This document shows, one piece after another, positions 51,652 through 63,872 of a DNA stretch of 64,000 nucleotides. Under the pieces are notes generated by a model, which was not told the DNA's origin, ran no database searches, and saw only the letters and a program-made list of their open reading frames with translations. The DNA is from Certhia americana (taxonomy: Eukaryota > Chordata > Aves > Passeriformes > Certhiidae): positions 110,802,446 through 110,866,445 of the forward strand of contig CM031858.1 of NCBI GenBank assembly GCA_018697195.1. The letters run 5' to 3'. Made by a program: the position numbers and the translations under genes. Numbering within the stretch: the first letter of the stretch is position 1; each line of letters starts with the position of its first letter.

Positions 51652-51871
51652 TTCTTTTCTTTTCCTATTACTTAATTTTAACTACATTGGGTAGTAACCA
51701 AAGTTCTTGCTGGGAAATTTTTTGAGTGGGTTTTCTTTGCAGCCCATTTGCTTTCTTATATTTGAATGAGTTGGGGCTAGATCTGCCAGACAACTTAAAA
51801 AGGCTTTTTGTAAGCATGTTATCAGCCACCACCTCGTGTTTAGAGATGTGATTAATTTGAAAAGGGCTCTT
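51652..51871 (+). repeat. Direct duplication, copy B
   Basis: Second copy of the 49394-49614 unit. The acceptor-like CTTTGCAG and donor-like GTAAGC are both kept, and the core again has one open frame of 22 codons. Relative to copy A that frame shows two silent changes (Pro, Asn codons) and two replacements (Lys to Glu, Phe to Leu). Similarity stops abruptly at both ends, with unrelated flanks. Confidence 0.9.
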
Positions 51872-54800
51872 TTTTTGGGTAGCAGGTTCAACTCAGCAGT
51901 CTAGGGCACACTTTCCTCATCTCTCCTTTTCCCATAATCATGTACTAGTTCTCATAGCACATGAAAGAAGCCAGCTCAGCTCTAGAACAAGGATAACCTT
52001 CATTGCACAGCTCTCCAGCAGAGCCAGTGAGCCTGGCAGCAACTGGTAATTCGAGGAACAAACACTTGTGCAGCTGCAGAAGGTGCAGCAAGCTTCCAGC
52101 AAAGCTTGCTTGGCCCCAGCACCCCATGGCTATTGTCATTCCAAAGAGAAGCTGGCTCTGGATGCAATCTAGTCATGGGTATATTTCTCCCTCCTTTTCC
52201 ACTAATGAACTCTACAAGAACTGCAAAGAAAGAATAGAGGGGTCTTGGAATCCCTAAAGGATCTAGGACTTGGAAGACTGGGCCATCTAGCAAGGGAGAG
52301 TTTAGAGTTGGCAGTGGAAGAAGAGCTTCAAAGTAACACATTTCAAAGGGATTGCATTAGGTGAAAGTCCAAAATTTCAGGTGTGATTACACTGAAAAGA
52401 AGAATGTCATTTGAAAAGAAAGGAAGAAAAAAAAAAAAAAAGAAACGGAAGTAAATATGTTGATCTGTAAAAAGTAAAAAAGAGAAAGTGGGAGAAAAGA
52501 ACACAGGAACCTCTCTTCTATCAGTCACAGATCTTTTCTCTGCTTGCCAAAAGATACAAAAAGGTTAAACTGCTGCTATCAAGAAAGAAACATTTTGTGT
52601 ATTTTTTGCTCATCCCGCTCTCCTACTACCAAATATTCTATTTAATTAGTTTTCACTAATTCAATAAAATGTAACTATTATTTGACTTGATTTTGTTCTT
52701 TGTCATTCCTGTTCAATTATCAGGAAAGTGTTCTATTACTGTCAGTTGAATGTTACACAAATTCCTGGCCCAAATTACAATCTGAGCAAAATCTGTCTTT
52801 GGGGGGAAATTCTTCCCCATATACCAAAAGAAAAATAATTATATTCACCACAATTTGTTACTGGACTGGTACAGAGTTCAACAAAACAAATGCATTTTAC
52901 ATTATATATTTGATCTAGTTTCTGGGTAATTCAAAAAAGTAGGGATTTTATAAGAATTTTTTTAACAGAAGTCTAACATTTTTCAATTTAGCCAGCTTTT
53001 CAAATGTATCTGTTCTGCAAAGTGAATAGCTGAACAGGAGAGTCTTGCAGATGGAAGGCACAGATATAGCTACAGAAGAGATATAAAAAATAATTTATTT
53101 GATTTATAGTTTCTTCCTACTTCTTTGTGTTCTTGTAGCTTGAGAAATGCTCGGCTGAGTGAAGGTCTACAGTTCTTTATTTTGGAGAAATACTTATTCT
53201 CTTTCAATAAATCAGGGTTTTCCCATTTCCTCCATAAATCAGGGAAGTACAGGAATCCTATTACTTTTCTTCCAGGAAAAGTAAGATGATGGAGTCTCTA
53301 TTGTCTGTGTTATGAATAAAGTCAACAGCACTACCCATGAAAAAGTTGCTTTTTGAGATGCACCCAGAGAATAGTTCTCCTCTGTAGCCAACAGGTCTGG
53401 ACTCAGTGTCCCTCAGCATGAAGGAGGAAATTGCTACTCTCAGCCAAAGCTGTAGAGTCTGGGGGGATATTCTCTGGGGTAATAAGACTAACCAGCTCCT
53501 GTGTGATTAGGTGTTAACCTCCTTGTTAACCAGCTTGTTCCTTCTGCTGCCAGACATTATTGATACTCAACCCCTGGAGCTCCACTTTACTGCTTTTGTC
53601 TCTGTTCTCACAAGAGAAAATATAAAATGCTGTGCACTTCAGTTGACCTTAGCTTTGTGAAATACTGAATGTTCACCCCATTCTGTTGTTATCTTAATGC
53701 AATTTGTTAGAGAAAATAGAAAAAATAAAGCCTTCTTTTTCAGTACCTACCAATAATGCACACCTGGCACTGGTATTGGATGGGGAATACTCTAACCACT
53801 TCTCAGAGCAGATGTAACTATCCAGTCTTTCCCCCAGAGAACAGTTCTGTGTCTCCATCAGAAGCAATCTCTTCATAAAATTAAATCCACTTTGTTCAGT
53901 GACTGAGCCAACTGCACTCCAAAGCCAAACTGTTGTTGCTGCTAGGCTCCCGCACCTTGCTGCTTCTCTCTTTCTTTTACAGAGCTGAAGATCAGATGAT
54001 TTCTCTCTTATGTACTGTATGATTGTAGTGGACAGAAGGGTTGGCAGGGTTATCAGAACACTGGATAAGCACATCTAGATCAGCACTTACCATCTGCACT
54101 TAGCCAGACTTGACTTTTGAGACTATAGTAAGAAAGGAGGCCAAAGTGAAGGAAAGGAAGAGGGAGACTGAAGAGGCAGAAGCAGGGCTGAAGGCAGCCC
54201 CAAGGTACCATCCTCAGGCTACAGAATGGATTAGGGTGGTTTGCTGTGGGAGTATGAGGAGTGGAAGCCATGATGAGATCTGGGCTCCAAAAAGGCCAGC
54301 ACCTTGTTTGTTTTTCTTGCTCATGTCCTCACAGCTTACTCTGCCAGCTTCTGTAGTCAGGGTTACAGAAAAGGTGTAGAGCAGAGCCCAAGTTTCTGCA
54401 GAGTACAGGTTCTGTGGAGCTAACCTCAGGATTCTGCTCAGAAGGGACTGGTTGATCCTCTTTCACAAAGCCCTAATGGCCACCTTACCCTGGTCTCAAC
54501 CCTGCTCCATGAGGCCAGCAGAAACTCAAGCCTGAGCTCTGGGCTCTTTCCAGCCACCCTCAAATTAGTACTTCTTCAGTCAGCTTTGTCCAAAGAACCT
54601 GGGCTCTGCAACACCTCCTGTCCCAAAGGCCAGCCACCCCCGCCACCCACCCCCCCCCAGAGCACCTTAAAGTCCAGATTAACTGTGCCAATAAATTTCT
54701 CAGGGGAGAATTTCTTTTGCCACCCTCAGCTTCCTTTGGTAGCTGCCTACCAGCCTCACATCCTCTATCACCCTGTTCCTCCTCTTCTCCTCTTGCTCTA

Positions 54801-56865
54801 ATCTGAATTCTAACTCAAACCGGCACAGCCTCTGACAGCATAGCTTCCCCTATAGCAGGAGGTAGGTCTGTGCTTTTCCCTGACTGAACTTGGAACCTAA
54901 ACTCCTAACCCTAACCCTATAGTGATCCCTCAGCCAGGCACCTAGCCATGGCCCAGACTGCCTTAAAGGAGAATTGACCTTGCAGCTCTCAGGTTCTGTC
55001 CCTAAATCAAAGCTTTTCACTCATTTCCATTACTTACTCTCAAGGATAAAAGGTAAAAATTAAACTTAGGGTAAGAAGAAGGCTTCTTGCTGAAGACCTG
55101 ACAGACTTGTTCCTAGCCCGATGCTCTGCATAACCAACTGGGAATCCAAATCTCTGCAGCAGTCCCCAGAGACCCCAAATGTCTCTTGGTACACTTACTT
55201 GGTCTCCAAAGCCCAAAGACCAAGGAAAAAAAGAGAAACCAACCAGTAAATGAATAAGCTGCATTTCGTGACATCTTGCTTGGTTTTACAGCATTTCCTG
55301 TACTCTCAAATCAAGGATTCTGGGAATAGAAGAGGAGGCAAAATGCTAGAACAGAGTGTACACAGCAAAAATAAATTGGGTCCTTTCATGATGCTATTAT
55401 CAGAGCTGAAAAACAGTACTCCAGTGAGGCTGCAGGTCAGATCCTCAGCTGCTGCAGCCCGAGCAGAGCAGGGCACATCAGGGTGAGCTGCCCACGCACC
55501 CCGCAGGCTCCTCTGGTGTGCAGGATGCAGCACAGCAGCAGCTGGCACACACTGCTCGTGCTCACAGCACTTCTTTCACCCGGGGAATTGGATTGAGGTG
55601 GAGTTTTAGATAGACTCAGTCCACACACAGAAGTGAAAAAAGGCAAATGACACACATCACCAGGTTGATAAAGGTTTCTGTGCTGTGCACATCTGTAATA
55701 CACAAAGAAGCTCAATCCTTCCATTTTATACCGATGTGAGGAGCTTTTTTTTTCCCAGAGTAAAGGTAAGACAATTGTACAAAGACTTTTATGAAGATTC
55801 TTAGGACTGAGCCCTTTAGTGGAAGGAGTTATGCCATAACTAAATATTATGGTATAGCAGCTTTTTTGCTTCTGTACACTGTCATGCAAGAGTTCAGGAT
55901 TTAATTGATTCACACTTTTTTGTATTGACTACACACTTTAATACTGAATTGCAGCACTAGACAATTAAAAATTATGTTGTCTCTAGTGACTGAAGGTGTT
56001 AGCTGCAAATCACAGATACATAAATGTCAGAGCCCAGGACATTCCTCTGGATGCCCTGGATGGAAAAGAGTGATAGTTAATTTGTCACAGGGTGAAAAGT
56101 AGAAGTTTGGGGTTTTTAGAATGGGGGTTCAGAGGACAAGATGGAAGAATGTGGGTGTGTCCTGTCCTTCTTCTCTTTCTTATCCTCCATCTTCTGCTGT
56201 GATGGTGATACTTTCTGGTTGGTGTAGAGTAGAGACAGACTGTCCAACATAGGTGATAGGTATTGGAAAGTTACCGTAAATATTGTACACGTGGTTTCTA
56301 GTATAAAAGTAAACACCACCCTGAGGCAGTGGATTGTGCCTTGGACTGACTTGCTGAGAAGACCTCTGCCAGTCAGGAAAGAATGTAATAAATAAGGAAA
56401 AATAAACAACCTTGGAAAACAGAAGAGACGACTCTCGACTTTTTCTTCGATCACAGGGCTGGGAGAAAAGGACTTTCTAAATTTCAGGAGTCATCAAAAT
56501 ATCAAAAAACCTGAGACATAAAGTTTTAAGAAATATAAATGTCCTATCTCCACTGAGGAAGAATCAATTCTGTAGCACATTCATGAATGAAGTTTGCCTG
56601 TCTTGTTCTTCTAAAACTTTGACAATAGAAATTCTTTAAGAAACCTCTTCAAATCATGAGATATACTGAGAAAATGATGATCTAACATACATCCCTCTTG
56701 CTGCAAATCAATTCTCATCTTTTTGTTGGCATGGAGACGACTTGATTTTTCTCTGCAAATCTTTCACACAGGTGAAGAATGCTACCAGGTCATCTCTTAT
56801 TTTTCTTTTTTTCTAGATTAAATAAATATAATCACTCATCTTCCTCTTCTCTAGCTAATTTTGCT
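51872..56865. other. Unique noncoding DNA with small simple repeats
   Basis: No gene recognised. It holds an A-rich purine tract with 15 A (52427-52441), a C-rich patch (54635-54658) and a 17-nt telomere-like CCTAACCCTAACCCTAT (54904-54920). ORFs, including 158 codons minus at 55437-55913, have no recognisable domain. Confidence 0.45.
52427..52441. repeat. Poly-A run in a purine-rich tract
   Basis: 15 A inside a purine-rich plus-strand segment of about 110 bp (52389-52500). Confidence 0.9.
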
Positions 56866-57850
56866 TTATATTTTTTTCTTATAGTATTCCAAACCAGGCC
56901 CACAACCTGAATAATTAGTGTTGAGTAGCACAGAGTAATTATCCTTATATTCACCAGAATTACATTTGTTCAGCTCATGGGACAGTGAAGTCATTATGGG
57001 GGCGAATGTTTTTCCAGCAGCATTATACTGTTGACTCATCCTCAGTTCATGACTGACTGCAGGACCCAGAGCCTTGCCTCCAGTACCACTGCCTGGCCAG
57101 CTATTCTCCATTTCACACCTCTGCATTTTACTTCTCCCCCCGAAGACGAGTCCTTTGCATTCTTTATTGAATTTGATCTTATTGATTTCAGAGCATTTCA
57201 CCAGCGCAGCAAGATTGTTTTAAATTCTAATCCTGTTCACCAAAGTGCTCACAAAGCCTTCAATCTCAATATCATCCACAAATTTTACCCTCTATACAAA
57301 TCATTACTCCCATCCAAGTCATTAATGAAGGCACTGAGTAAAACTGACCCCAGACAGACCTGTAAGTAAGTGGGATCTCACTTACAGTGTTCCCCTGGTT
57401 TGACAGTGAATCATTGATAATTACTCTGAACAAGTGGTATTTCAACCATTTGTGCACCTATCAGACTGATAATCAGAGTGATTTGAGCCTGGCCTTTTTT
57501 CCTCTTTTTTTTTTTTCCTTTTTTTTATTCCTTTTTTTTTTTTTTCCTTTTTTTTTATTCTTTTTTTTTTTTTCCCCTTTTTTTAATTCAGTATGTGACA
57601 ACATCATGCAGGACTACATCAAGAGCTTCTAAAAAGCCTTACTCACATCTGATGCTTACCATATGCCAGCAGCTAGGTCAGAGATGCCCAGTGTACACAG
57701 TCTATCCTTGCAGTATCCTTGCACTTAGATTGTATCCAAGTGCCAGGAATCTGCTTTACCTATGAAGGCAGCCGATAATCTGCTCCTAACAATGCACAGC
57801 AGGGTTTTAACTGACCACCTTTCCCCAGACACAGTCAAAGGGTAGGGAGG
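56866..57850 (-). mobile_element. Ancient CR1 LINE, RT-domain fragment (antisense)
   Basis: The minus strand reads degenerate CR1 reverse transcriptase in correct order. A VSKAF segment (57630-57645) matches motif A, LDFSKAFD. An RVIIN...SNQGN...SEIPL stretch (57360-57440) matches the region before the PQGSVLGP motif. NKIKFNKECKGLVFG and GNSWPGS...ALG then MSQQYNAA (57000-57190) match the thumb/C-terminal region, and a short GLEY remnant lies near 56890. The plus strand shows the corresponding 'aatttgatcttattgatttc', 'atcatccacaaattttaccc', 'ccatccaagtcattaatgaagg' and 'gaatcattgataattactctg'. The 3' UTR and the 5' EN are absent or unrecognisable. A T-rich tandem tract (57494-57584) splits it. 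Divergence is high, so this predates the short CR1 tails elsewhere in the window. Confidence 0.85.
57494..57584. repeat. T-rich tandem tract inside the CR1 fragment
   Basis: About three imperfect copies of a unit of roughly 29-31 bp, T(12-14)-CC-T(8-9)-ATTC(C). It sits between RT blocks of the antisense CR1, so it was inserted into or expanded from CR1 sequence. Confidence 0.9.
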
Positions 57851-59436
57851 GATTCAACAGTATGCAGGATCTTTGTAGAACTTGTCCAGTAAACCCAGCA
57901 CCCACAGAAAGAGATGAACTCATTCAGGCATTGTTTTGTGGGTAAAAACTTCTCAAAACAGAAGGGGAAAGCATGGCACCCTCCTGCATGCCTCTCAGAG
58001 ACATCATGTCACCATTAGCAATAGTGATAGGTGCCTATGGCTCTAGGCTCTTTGTCCTGAAGAAGGGCTTAGATCTATTTAATAGGATTTATTTGTCAAA
58101 AGTCTTCGTTGCCTCACTGAATTCTGCATGTTTAGGAGCAAACTGTATTTGCTTCAAAATGTTTCTTAGTGACAGTCATAGCCTGACTCCCCTAAAAGTC
58201 GCTATTTTCTTAATTTCAGCTTTTTTTAATGACAGGTACTACATCAATCCACTGAGATTTTTCTTCTAGCAGCTGTCAAAGATTATTGTTAGTGCTTTTA
58301 AGACCACTACAGTGCTTTAAATTTGCCAGTGTAAAGCTCAGTGGGCCTGGCTGACTTCTACATTCCTTAAATGTCTAAAAGGTTTTCCATCCTTGATTTT
58401 GGACTTTTCTACACACCTGTTAAAATGAAGCATGTTAAGTTACGGCGTACCACCTTGATTGTGACTGGAAACCACTGAATGAGTTAATCTTTGTGTCACC
58501 TTTTTTTTTTTTTTTGTTCTCCACTAAGCAGCAGACCTTCCTTTGGCCTTCCCCCATTTCTATCATCCCTTCAGACCTGTCATTACAATTTGTCCCTTCT
58601 GACTCATTTTGTGCCTTTCTGCATCCTTCCTATTCAGGCAGCCTTTGTCCCTGTGTTCCTTTCTGTGCAGTTGCTTTTGTGTTGTTTACTCTGCAAGGTG
58701 AACCTTTAGTGCCAGGGCTTGGTGCAGTCACAAGGACAGAAGGGAGGCTGTTCACTCACACAGCATCTCCCTGATACATAACACAGCACGTACACAACTG
58801 ACAAGGCATCTCTAGCTTCTTTAGAGCCAGCTGCAGATGAATCCATGGACTTGCTGTCCTCTCAAGTTCTTACAGCTTCACATTCACGTTCTCCATGTGC
58901 TTGTGTTTGATGTGTGGGCTACCATTGCTTCAAGTGCCTGCTCCCATAAATAACTATTTTAGGTGGGAAGGGATATACCTGCTTACCACAAGGATAGATC
59001 CCATTTTTCCCTTGTAGATCTTAAGGTGCTTACAAGGGACCACCACTTTTTCCTGTTGCAGGTGGAGGAACAGAAAGGAAAGAGCTGTGCCAAGGGCAAC
59101 GTTCAGCTCAGACTGGGTTAGGAAATCAAACCAGTTGCCAAATCCCCATTCTTGCATGCAGCAGCATCACAGGTGAACCACTGACTTCCCCCAGTATGTG
59201 TAGAGGTCTAGGTGAAACACATGTAACTTCTTCACTTCCGTTTCAAAATGCTGCACATTATTTAGCTGTTTGGCACAGACTGTAGCAACATGCTAATGAA
59301 ATTGAAGTCTCTGTGAAGCCTGTATATTGCTCCAAAGTATCATTACAATAGCCAGCTTCCAAACTCTTTAGTTACACTTTTGCATTTTCAGGATGTAGAA
59401 CACAACAGCACAGTAATACACCATGCAACTACATTA

Positions 59437-59444
59437 ATGCAAAT
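59437..59444 (+). promoter_or_regulatory. Octamer motif ATGCAAAT
   Basis: Exact POU-factor octamer within ATTAATGCAAAT. An octamer is expected by chance about once or twice in a window this size (both strands), so only its repeat-free, AT-rich setting makes it worth noting. Confidence 0.2.
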
Positions 59445-59547
59445 AACACTCATAAACTCGCTTATATCAGCTGACAATAATTGTGTAGCATGTTTTCACT
59501 CTCTTGAAACTTGACTTCCAGATCTAGAATGTATATTTTATTTAATA

Positions 59548-59569
59548 TTAATTCCTGAAAAGGAATTAA
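59548..59569. repeat. Small hairpin with GAAA loop
   Basis: ttaattcct (59548-59556), GAAA, aggaattaa (59561-59569): a perfect 9-bp stem closed by a GNRA-type tetraloop if transcribed. A short AT-rich stem, so chance is plausible. Confidence 0.6.
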
Positions 59570-62500
59570 ATATTTTATTATTGCAACTGGTGATCTTTGC
59601 AGTTTTATCCTCCCAGACAACCTGAAATCCAATTGTTTGAAAGAAAACTGTTTGGTAAAAAATCACTCAGCTTCCTCACAGCCTCGGGGTACGCATTTGT
59701 CAGCCTTTCACTCTCACAGAGTTATACTCCTCTCAGAAGCCCTTAAGGGCCATTAATTCCTATGGCAGACAGGCCAGATAGACTCTTATGGTGAGGGTGG
59801 GAGCCTGTTGGAGCTCAGCTGAGAAGCTGTCACACAGCAGAAGCCTGAAAACAACAGAGGGCAGGTGTCTCCTGGTGTCCCCAGCTACGAGTAACAGCCA
59901 GTGACACTCGCCACTGAAAAAGTTTTACACTCCTCTTGGAGTAGAGTAAATCATGCTCTCCCAAGGTGCTTCAGAAGCGTAAGACAGTGAATAGTCTCCT
60001 CCTTTTGCCAGCAAATAAAGGTCTGTGGCAGCATACCTCTAATACAGCATGACGTCTCTGGAACCACCATCACATTCCGAATAAAACTCACGCAAGTACA
60101 ACAAAGATACTAATTTAGTAACAGACTTAATCACAATTCTGACTTCCAAGTCATTAAGAAAGAACAGTTAGACACATAATCTGGTGCTAAACAGTCATCA
60201 CAGTTTCCTTCTTCCAAAGAGCACATAAATAAAATTATTAATGAAAAAGTTACAGTAAGTGCATTAAGTGTTCTGTAGATCTCTGCCTGCTAAAATCTCT
60301 AATTCCTTTGTAGCAGAAATCCTATTTCTTCCTTGTGATATTTCATTGTTAAGCACTGCATTTTCCCAGAGTGAAGTATGGACTTTATTCTCTGGCTGTA
60401 ATGAGTCAAGGAAACCACTAATGTACAGAGTCAGTATTTATACTGTTATTATCTGTATTCTGGCATTTCCGACAAGTCAAAAATCATACTAATGATGATG
60501 TATCCAAAGGTCCAGTTCAGATAATGTACCCAATGGAACACATTCAGTTTACTATTTGATTTCACAGGTACTTAATCATACAAAACGATGCCTAGTTGGC
60601 ACAGTGATAGATGAACTGGGGACAGATTAGATTTGTTAATGCTGACATTAAGATCAGCACTGTCTAGTGTGATTCCTGCTCTCCTCACACTCTTGGTTGT
60701 GGGAGGTATGATCTCTCATTCTTCAGCAGTGGGGGAATGTGAAATTAGGAACCCCAGAAGCTGACACTGAATGGTGGGAGTGCTGCTTGGTCAAAATATG
60801 TCATTATCATGTCTGTCATCTTTGTTGTTAGAGAGTCATTTATGTTATCCAAGAGGAAATCAGCTGAACGTGGAAAATCTGAGAGCACCATTACAGATCT
60901 CATGGTTTCTTCTAATGTTACTAAATGCAAATTGCAGGAAAGTAAAAGCTTTGGAAATTCCTCCATGAATTGGTGGCTGGAAAGAAGGGCTGGTGAATGT
61001 GTGATAGGACAGCTTGTTTACAAGTTGTGACAGAAAAAAGGTTTAGGAATGCAGGAACTTTTTGAACTTCAAACAGAACGACAGCTAGCCATCCCTGAGA
61101 CACTTGCCTTGTGCTGGAATGGAACAAGACTGGCCACACAGCAGAGGTGCAAATTAAGAGTCCTGTTTTTTTATGGATGAGACATCTTAAAAACTCAAGG
61201 TGAAAGATAATAGGGAAACTAGAAAAGAACCTGTTGTTAAATTTGCCCTAGAATGAAATTTAAATTACTCCCAGTCATTCCCATTTTCCAACCTTGTAAT
61301 TAGAAGCTTGACCTTATGCCTGGCTGGATTGAACCTCTAATTTGATTAATATTTGTACTTGACTAGTGTTGATGACAAGCCCAGGTGAAGCTAATAAACA
61401 TGAGAGTGGTTTGTGAGATAATCCAAATGCATCTATATAAATGGGCATAAAGAACCGTTTTCTGAAGAAATGGCTTCCCAAGGTATTTATAAAGGCTCAG
61501 TACATGGAGAGTGCTGCATTGCAGTACAGAAATTAATGGGGGGTAGGGGGATGTAGGATGCGGACAAGAGTTTTCAGGTGTTTGCAGAAAGCAGCCTGCT
61601 CTGGTAGACACAGGCCAATGTCTCTCTGCAGGGGACAGAGCACTGAAATATATCTCACAGTTGCAGGAAGCACTGAGACTTCTCCTTAACAACCCTGCAT
61701 TTGAATTTGTACCATCAGCATGTCCATGAGGCTGTCGAAAAAGCAGAATTTTCACTTTGCAGAGGCTTCCCCTTCTGGTTTATTTTTTCGTTTAGTTTTT
61801 CATCAATTTCAAGCAAACCCAGAAACATTTTTTTCTCCTGCAAAGTGGACATTCAAGGAAAACTTCACTTAGAATATGCTGATTTACCATGCAACCTAAA
61901 CAAAATAACCTTCTTGATGTGGTAGTAGCTCTTTCAGGCAGGTATACACTTGCCTGTCTCAGGACTGCTAACCACACTTAGAGCATCATCAACTCCTTAA
62001 GTCTTGTTCCTGTGGTGCTTTGACAGGAATCAAAGCATTTTTCTATGGGAATTCTGCCTTCCACATGACAACAGCTTGTTGAAAAGCAGCTTGCTACCTG
62101 TAGTCTCAATCCCCCTTGAAAACATTTGTTCTCCTGCCATGCACAGTCCATTCCAGTCAGGTCTGTGACCCATGGAGCAGGGAGTCCATTGCTCACTCAG
62201 CCTTGGAAGGGCATGTTCTAGAGAATGAAAGATTAAGATTTATTGTGGTGAAACTGCCTATAAGTGCAAATAATTTAGCACTACGTTAAAACAGTGATTA
62301 ATTTAGCCCATAATTTCAAGAAATGAAGCAACACTCTCTGACAAAGCCTCAGAAGCTATAATTTATAGCAACTCTCCCAGTTAGCAGCGTAGAGAGGTCT
62401 CCTCAGTCCTGTTAATATCTTCACTGGACTCCCTACTGAGCATCACGGTCTCCTGGTATATTCTCCTGTGAGCTGTAAACAGATATTTTAAGGACAGGTT

Positions 62501-63659
62501 CTCCCATGGTCTGATCTGTTTTACATGTCACTCTTCCTTTTCAGTAAGGTTACTGACACTTAAATGTCCCTGCTGAAACACAAGTCTTCCTTTACTTTAT
62601 CATTACTGGGACAAAACCCCTGGCTGCAGGCTCATTCATTTCATCCTCTGTGGTGCTGCCTTCTCCTTGCATTTTTCTGTTATATTGTGATAATAATAAT
62701 CAGCTCCCACAACTGATACAATTCACAGACACAAAGACTTCCCTGCTGGCTTTCCACCACATCTCATTTCAAGCTCCCATTTTGACCTCTGTGTCCTCCA
62801 TGACCTCATACCTTACCTCTTGTTCACCTGTTGTGTCACCTCTTATGCACTCCATCCCTCCCACGTTCCCAGTGTGTCTCACCAAGCCAGAGGGTACCAG
62901 CAGGCCACTCTCTGTGGTATCAACTATGCCTGAATCACATTTTCATCCTTTTCTCACCTCTCCTTCCCACTGCTTCAGCAGGGAAAGGAGGCCAGTGCCC
63001 AGAAAATGGTATCAGAGTGAGAATCCAGCATTGCCTGTGCCTTTCTCTGAAGACTTTTAAAATGAGGATTACTATGCTTAATGTTTGCATGAAGGAGGGT
63101 AGTGCAATGCCCTAACTATCTAACCAGGCATGCTTGAGTCTCCAGTATGATCAAACCTTTCGCTTTTCATTTGCTTGTTTGTTTGGGGTTTTTTCCCAGT
63201 CAGGAATGCAATCTCTTCATGTTGCTTTCAGATTGAACAAAGCATCAGTCCCAATACAGGACTGATGTAGAAGCATCCCCAAAGCCTTCAGCCCTCCTGG
63301 CACCATGTGATTAGGAGCATTTAGACACTTAAGTGTTATCCAAGCTCAAGTTTTTGAGTATGTAGCTAAAGAATTACACATATTGCGATTTTTGTTAAGC
63401 AAATGGGAAAAACTGCGAAAACTGAAGCTGAAAAGCCCCACCCAATTTCCAAATTTTGTTGTTTTAAAGACTATGCATCACATTTCTAATGCAGATAGTC
63501 TTATTTAAAGGTAATACATGATGGCTGAAGATGAAAGGAAACCTGAGGCTGCCACTTTGAAAGGTGCTGAATTTTCTTCTCAGGTACCTATATGTTAAGC
63601 CTACACGGTTAACCCCTATGGTTTATCTGACCAGTCAGGGAAAAATAAATGGGTCACTG

Positions 63660-63872
63660 AAACCGAGCGCTGGAGACCATTCGGTTCCTCCAGCAAACCT
63701 AAATGCGCACATTTTAAGAACCGCAGGATGATCAGAAGCTTTTGCTGCTCGTCACTCCCCACAGTCGGGCTACCCGATGTGCTCGGAAGGCTCCTGCACG
63801 CCCACCCACACACCAACCTGTGCTCTCAGCAGCGAGCCATGCTGGAGCCGAGCTGTGCCCGGCCACCCGCCC
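63660..63872. promoter_or_regulatory. CpG-rich patch near the right edge
   Basis: About 14 CpGs in roughly 210 bp by eye, against very few in the preceding kilobases. Composition shifts to GC-rich here and continues to the window end. It may be the shore of a CpG island belonging to a gene outside the window. No exon or TATA box was identified. Confidence 0.35.

Larger units (their letters stand above)
57851..63659. other. Unique noncoding DNA
   Basis: No gene recognised. A T run lies at about 58500-58515. The 59220-59600 stretch is repeat-free, carries an octamer motif and looks like possible conserved noncoding DNA. ORFs such as 61363-61755 minus (130 codons) and 62650-63060 plus (136 codons) have no recognised domain. 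Confidence 0.45.

Noticed and set aside
54904..54920. Interstitial telomere-like sequence (CCTAACCCTAACCCTAT)
   Set aside because: Fewer than three repeat units, too short to indicate a fusion point or telomere-repair event.
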